Origin: Heliocidaris erythrogramma
Lineage: Eukaryota > Echinodermata > Echinoidea > Camarodonta > Echinometridae
Length of the DNA stretch: 64,000 nt
Assembly: GCA_025617745.1 (NCBI GenBank)
Contig: CM046862.1
Span: forward strand, 54,737,597-54,801,596
Direction of reading: 5' to 3'
This document shows positions 60,054 through 64,000 of this stretch, piece after piece. Every line of letters starts with the position of its first letter. Within the stretch, counting starts at the first letter, position 1. Below the pieces are notes generated by a model that saw nothing but the letters and a program-made list of their open reading frames with translations, searched no databases and was not told the origin of the DNA. The translations under genes and the position numbers were made by a program.

Positions 60054-60209
60054 TGAGTGTCCCCCCCCCCCCCCCCCCCCCCCCCCGGGTCAAGACTAAA
60101 CCCAATGAATTACCCAACGACGATAACAACTCTTAAAACATTAAGATCTTAAGACAGAAGTTGATAGTACGCTTTAACAATGCCATAGATTGTCTTTGTA
60201 GCATTGTCT

Positions 60210-60468
60210 TCATTCTATATACTGCACCAAGGTTCCTCCTACTTCGGCACTGTAAAGTATCTCCTTCAGTTTAGCCGAGCTACCACCAGTCCTGTTCTTC
60301 CAGATAGCCAGACACTCTCTTATCGCTTTCCTATTGTCATTGCCGTGGTTGGCGAGAATGCCGCATGCTTCGTTGTACTCGATGCCGAGCTTTTCGGAAA
60401 GGGTGCTGTATTTCCCATGTGGGACATGGGTTGCCAGAGTGTTCAGTTTTCCATTTGGTACGGCATCA
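60210..60468 (-). CDS. Gene B terminal exon, DD4
   Basis: Last exon of the upstream paralogue: acceptor 'ttctttatcctcattatacacaacag', in phase 2, 259 nt to TGA. It reads NTLATHVPHGKYSTLSEKLG, then YNEACGILANHGND, ECLAIWKNRTGG and VGGTLVQYIE. It encodes a death domain of the DD4 type, intact and uninterrupted. The ATG and hydrophobic stretch upstream (MIYFKFNLALIFF) are the polypyrimidine end of the intron, not a signal peptide: the same bases in gene A carry a 1-bp deletion that would be lethal if coding but is harmless in an intron. It joins the linker exon at 61171 in frame. Confidence 0.88.
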
Positions 60469-61170
60469 CTGTTGTGTATAATGAGGATAAAGAAAATTAG
60501 AGCAAGATTAAACTTGAAATAAATCATCTTGTATCCAGGGTTACTTTAGTCCCGTTGATGTGCACTGTTGAACTTATAATAATGATTAAAAGAAAAATAA
60601 ACAAACAAAACAAAGCAAAAAAAAACAAACAAAATAACGTTTTCAACAATTTATCCAATTCTTTTTAAAGTCTGAACATGTTTTATTTAAAATTCTGAGA
60701 TTAAACATGTCAAATGTTTTTAAAGTTCAAAGCACATATCTATTGTTAAAACAAACAAACACACGTAAAGTTATTTCGAAATCAAGGCGTCCATGACTTG
60801 ATTTTATAGGTCACACATAATCACATATACCAATGATGTGATTCATAAACCGTTGCGGTTGCACGTTATGTAGCAAAAGCACTTGTGTCGTCAATCAATT
60901 GCAAATGAATTCTATTTCATTTTACAAAGATTACGAGTAATCATTACCCAAAAATTGTAACAACACAAAGACAGAACAAGGAGAGACATTTCAGCAAGAG
61001 GATGTTTTATTAAGATCAGTACAAACCACGCGGTAGTTCCTCGCAAGGAAAATCATACAGTTGTTTGATCGATCAAAGCTTACAAAAAGGAAGTTCCGTC
61101 GATCTTTTCTCTCATAGACATGGATTTTGTCTTTTATTCTTATAAGGATCTTCCCATTGAAAACTCTGAC

Positions 61171-61294
61171 CTGGTCTTCGAAGCAGAGACGGTCAAGCCT
61201 TCAGCCCCCACAAGAGGGATGCCAACTGAAGCAGATGTTGAAGGCTCCGAAGGGCGTGCAGATAACAAGTTTTGAGATGTTGTTTCGACTGATC
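61171..61294 (-). CDS. Gene B linker exon (Ser/Thr-rich)
   Basis: 124 nt, phase 1 in, phase 2 out. The acceptor is 'gttacatttattcag' and the donor is ACCAG|GTCAGAG. It reads SVETTSQNLLSARPSEPSTS, then VGIPLVGAEGLTVSASKT. It is colinear and near-identical to gene A linker 34407-34284, but keeps a normal GT donor. It tethers DD3 to DD4. Confidence 0.85.
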
Positions 61295-61569
61295 CTGAAT
61301 AAATGTAACAGAAAATGATACGTTGTGAAGTGAAACCCTTTTCGCCCTTTCTTTCCTTTCTACTCTTTCTTCGATATTAGTATACTCGTATTGTTGCATG
61401 CCTATATTATGCAATCACCACAACTACTAAATTACCCCTCCCCCGAGTTTCTTTCGCCCGATCTTGCATTGTCGGGCCTATAACATACTACCTTTGCTGT
61501 ATGAAAATATACAAATGATAACAATAAAAACTCCGATGCACTCGCTTCATTAGCGAAATGCAAATTTTA

Positions 61570-61960
61570 AGGGCTGGCCAGACGCGGCCGACGATAACGA
61601 GATTTTCAATTAAACGTACACCCTACAATGCCCTGGAAAAAATATTAGACTAAGCTTCTATAATAAAGGTACTATAATATGCATTCAAACTAATGAATAT
61701 GATTTGTCTTTGTATTTGTATTTCATTGAAAGAATTACAAACTCCAGCAATTGTACCTTACTTTTATGATATTTTATTTCCTTTTTACCACAGATATAAC
61801 ACTTTCAGTAACTACTCTTGGTCTAATAATTTTTTCCATGGCTGTACGTGTGAGATTATGCTCGTGGGTGTTAATATTAGGACACGTATAGGATGGACCT
61901 TTATTTTTTAAATCTCATTATCGTTGTCCTTATCGGTCAAATCTGTCTTGCCATCCCTGA
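61570..61960. mobile_element. TIR element in a gene B intron
   Basis: Left 'ctggccagacgcggccgacgataacgagattt', right inverse 'aaatctcattatcgttgtccttatcgg' and 'gtcttgcca'. A related end lies near 16205. Confidence 0.7.
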
Positions 61961-62057
61961 CGAATATTACCATTACTATTGTACAGACTGAAGCAACATA
62001 TCGTTTTTTTCTGATACAGTGTAGACATGATAGCAAGAACGTAGACATGACTCTCAC

Positions 62058-62368
62058 CTTCTCGTTTCAGGCGTCCAAGATACTCTTCTGCAAGCTCTGC
62101 AAAACCTGCATAAATCAACGCTTCATTCAGCAGTGCTATCTGTGAGGCCTTTGCAGTATTCATCTTCCAATCATTTAGCATATCGAACGTTCCCTCGCTG
62201 GATACTCGACCATCTCTGCGAGTATTGGAAGCTTTGTACTGCAGCCATTTTTCATGTGGAACACCTAATTTAAGGGCCAACTTTGGCAGATTGGTGTGAT
62301 TTCCAAGGCATTCTGCAAGGCTGGACAGTGTTTCCACTGATATGCCAACTAGGTCGTCGTTTTTCTCA
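62058..62368 (-). CDS. Gene B death-domain exon, DD3
   Basis: 311 nt, phase 2 in, phase 1 out. The acceptor is 'catgatcttctttacag' and the donor is GAAG|GTGAGAG. It reads DLVGISVETLSSLAECLGNH, then LALKLGVPHEKWLQYK, RRDGRVSSEGTFDMLNDWKM and ALIYAGFAELAEEYLGRLKR. A complete death domain, the closest relative of gene A exon 35977-35652. Upstream exons of gene B are not visible before the window end at 64000. Intron sequence near 62810-62890 resembles gene A sequence near 37345-37375 and 38800-38890, so the DD2 region may have been lost in gene B. Confidence 0.88.
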
Positions 62369-62639
62369 CTGTAAAGAAGATCATGGTAAGTAGAATATAC
62401 ATGTACTTCTGAAAACTGATGATTTAACCTGGCTCAACTGTTGCAAATCTTATTGTATTATTTATTATTTATTATTTAATCCACAGTATAGCAGCATGAG
62501 GTACACATCAGACTTGCGAAAAATTTTGGCTTGATAGCCTACTGACACATGATTTAAACGGTTGATATTGTTTATCGGTTGTACAGTTTCTTTATGTTGT
62601 AATGTATTCTAGGTATTCTGTATCTCTGTATCCTCTTTT

Positions 62640-62768
62640 CATTGTATATACACTTATATGTATGTTGTATTCCTCACCATATTCTTGTCAAACTTGTCTA
62701 TGGACCTCTGTCGTGTGCAGATGAGTCTGAAATAAAGTCTTGAATTGAACTGAATTGAATTGAATTTC
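62640..62768 (+). mobile_element. Retroposon 3' tail, (GAATT)n type
   Basis: 'accatattcttgtcaaacttg', 'tgtcgtgtgcagatgagtctg', 'aaataaagtcttgaattgaa', then (GAATT)n. The same tail as at 21125-21250, opposite strand. It has 5' sequence the other copy lacks. Confidence 0.8.
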
Positions 62769-62904
62769 CCTTCTGTTAGATAATGGGGAAACCATCAATT
62801 CATCTAAACAAATTTTGATTTTAATCAAAATGTTCCTGGAAGATTATTCATACCCCATGTCATAGAATTTCAGTGTCATCATGTATAACTTACGCGCGCA
62901 CACC

Positions 62905-63360
62905 AGGGGCGTAGGTAGCGGTGGATATGCATCCCCAACTTTTCAGGTGGGGGGGGGGGGATGGTGTGTACAAACCCAGGTTTCATCCCCCCCCCCCAAA
63001 AAAAAAAAAAATAAATAAAATAAAAATAAAAATTAAAAAAAAAAAAAAATGTGGAGAAAATATACATTACTATTATATGTTGTGGATAAATATAATTTGA
63101 TATATTATATTCAATATTATTCAAATTTACAATTATTCTTTATTTCAATATAGGCCTAGATATTTATTTATGTACAATATTGTAGATTTATATGAATTTA
63201 TTAATATTTATCTACAATGCTGTCGTTTCCTTTGATTATTTCCGGATATATGTTTATACTACTAGAAAGTGAAAACCATCTACTTCAAATTATACAACAT
63301 GGGTGTTGACCTGGGAGGGATATGGATGTATATATATATATATATATATTTAATCGAAGT
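62905..63360. repeat. G/C/A homopolymers and (TA)n
   Basis: 'caggggcgtaggtagcgg', a 13-G run, a C-run, an A-rich stretch (62998-63050), then AT-rich DNA with (TA)n near 63325-63350. Confidence 0.75.
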
Positions 63361-63739
63361 GGGGGTGGCCTGTGTTACCATCCCTTAGTATATTTTGAGG
63401 TGATTTCTGTCAAAGCCATAATGCAGAAAATTATTTAGATTAGAAGTTCATGCAACTATTCTCGATTTAGGGGGTTCAGTCGGTAACTTTCCTTTATAAT
63501 GCAAGTTTGCCTCACATACTAACAAGTTTCAAAATTGAAATAAAAATATAGTCACAGGAATCCCATGTGGTGGGAAAGAGGGAGTACATCACCCTCAATA
63601 TTCATGTACGATGATGACCTGTGTCACCATCACCCAGCTATACATAGAAGAATTATGAAATGACAATCATAACATGTAGACCAGGTCACCGGGGGTTCCA
63701 TGTGGGCACAGTGCCCCTACTTTTCCCTTTAGCTTCAGA

Positions 63740-64000
63740 TAAAGGGAAATGATATTGCATTTAACGTACGAGAAGATCTTACACAAAATGATATTGAATC
63801 GTTATGGATTGACATTCTTTTACCCCATACAAAAGCCATTACTCTAGGTGTTGTGTACAGACCCCCTACAGATCGTTTTTTTATTGAATATCTCACTGAC
63901 ACCTTGGATAAATTAACAAAAGATGATGAGGTTATAATTTTAGGGGACATGAATATCTGCCTTTTGCAGCAGTCTTCATTATCAAAAAATACAAGAATAT
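63740..64000 (+). CDS. LINE 4 endonuclease fragment, runs off the window
   Basis: A plus-strand frame reads NDIESLWIDILLPHTKAITL, then GVVYRPPTDRFFIEYL and EVIILGDMNICLL. These are the LGVVYRPP and I(I/L)LGDMNI blocks of the AP endonuclease domain of non-LTR retrotransposons. The frame is open to the window end. The domain N-terminus is missing upstream, so the element may be 5'-truncated. It is unrelated by position to the minus-strand LINEs. Confidence 0.85.

Noticed and set aside
60469..60527. An apparent signal peptide (MIYFKFNLALIFF...) in front of the gene B terminal death domain, suggesting a secreted DD protein.
   Set aside because: The bases are a polypyrimidine tract ending in 'acaacag', an ideal splice acceptor. 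Splicing there joins the linker exon in frame, and the gene A counterpart lacks the ATG and has a 1-bp deletion exactly in this part.

Overview
The window looks like animal intergenic and intronic DNA, most likely from an echinoderm and probably a sea urchin. This is an inference from the mix of content: spliced death-domain genes in a tandem group, CR1/L2-type LINEs, a Ty3/gypsy element, a PIF/Harbinger transposon, hAT-type elements and many foldback elements. No sequence search could be run. No bacterial-type operon, rRNA gene or CRISPR array was seen. Most long open frames are non-coding shadows or decayed transposon genes.

The main host content is a tandem family of genes on the minus strand built almost only from death domains (DD). 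Gene A runs from its ATG at 46802 to its stop at 30481. Its exons alternate: DD1 (46802-46547), a tentative short linker (40244-40181), DD2 (38678-38377), linker (37876-37756), DD3 (35977-35652), linker (34407-34284), DD4 (31452-30481). Every DD exon ends in phase 1 and every linker exon ends in phase 2, so all seven join in one frame. Gene B, upstream, contributes its last three exons (62368-62058, 61294-61171, 60468-60210) and is intact as far as visible. A decayed copy of the DD1 exon lies at 13036-13199. Gene A looks broken: a 711-bp TTAA-flanked element splits its DD4 exon, and two splice donors are weakened. Gene B gives the empty site for this insertion and for a 658-bp hAT-type insertion in the last intron.

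Layout. 1-5.3 kb: unannotated DNA, hairpin elements and one copy of a TIR transposon. 5.35-8.7 kb: a decayed minus-strand LINE with nested insertions. 9.3-20.4 kb: foldback elements, a longer copy of the same TIR transposon, low-complexity tracts and an unusual cluster of a CAGATACGTTAC motif. 20.4-30.4 kb: a second minus-strand LINE, split by a 7.2-kb PIF/Harbinger element with 3-bp target duplications. 30.5-46.8 kb: gene A, with a complete but dead Ty3/gypsy element in intron 1. 47.9-50.75 kb: a third LINE. 51.8-54.5 kb: candidate plus-strand exons, the first encoding a mitochondrial-like N-terminus. 56.2-60.05 kb: low-complexity tracts, a 1-kb foldback and a small TIR element. 60.2-62.4 kb: the 3' end of gene B. 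63.74-64 kb: the start of a plus-strand LINE that leaves the window.

Death domains form homotypic helical contacts in apoptosis and innate immune signalling. A protein made of four DDs in series with Ser/Thr-rich linkers and no visible enzyme or receptor domain would most simply be an adaptor or scaffold. That role is inferred.
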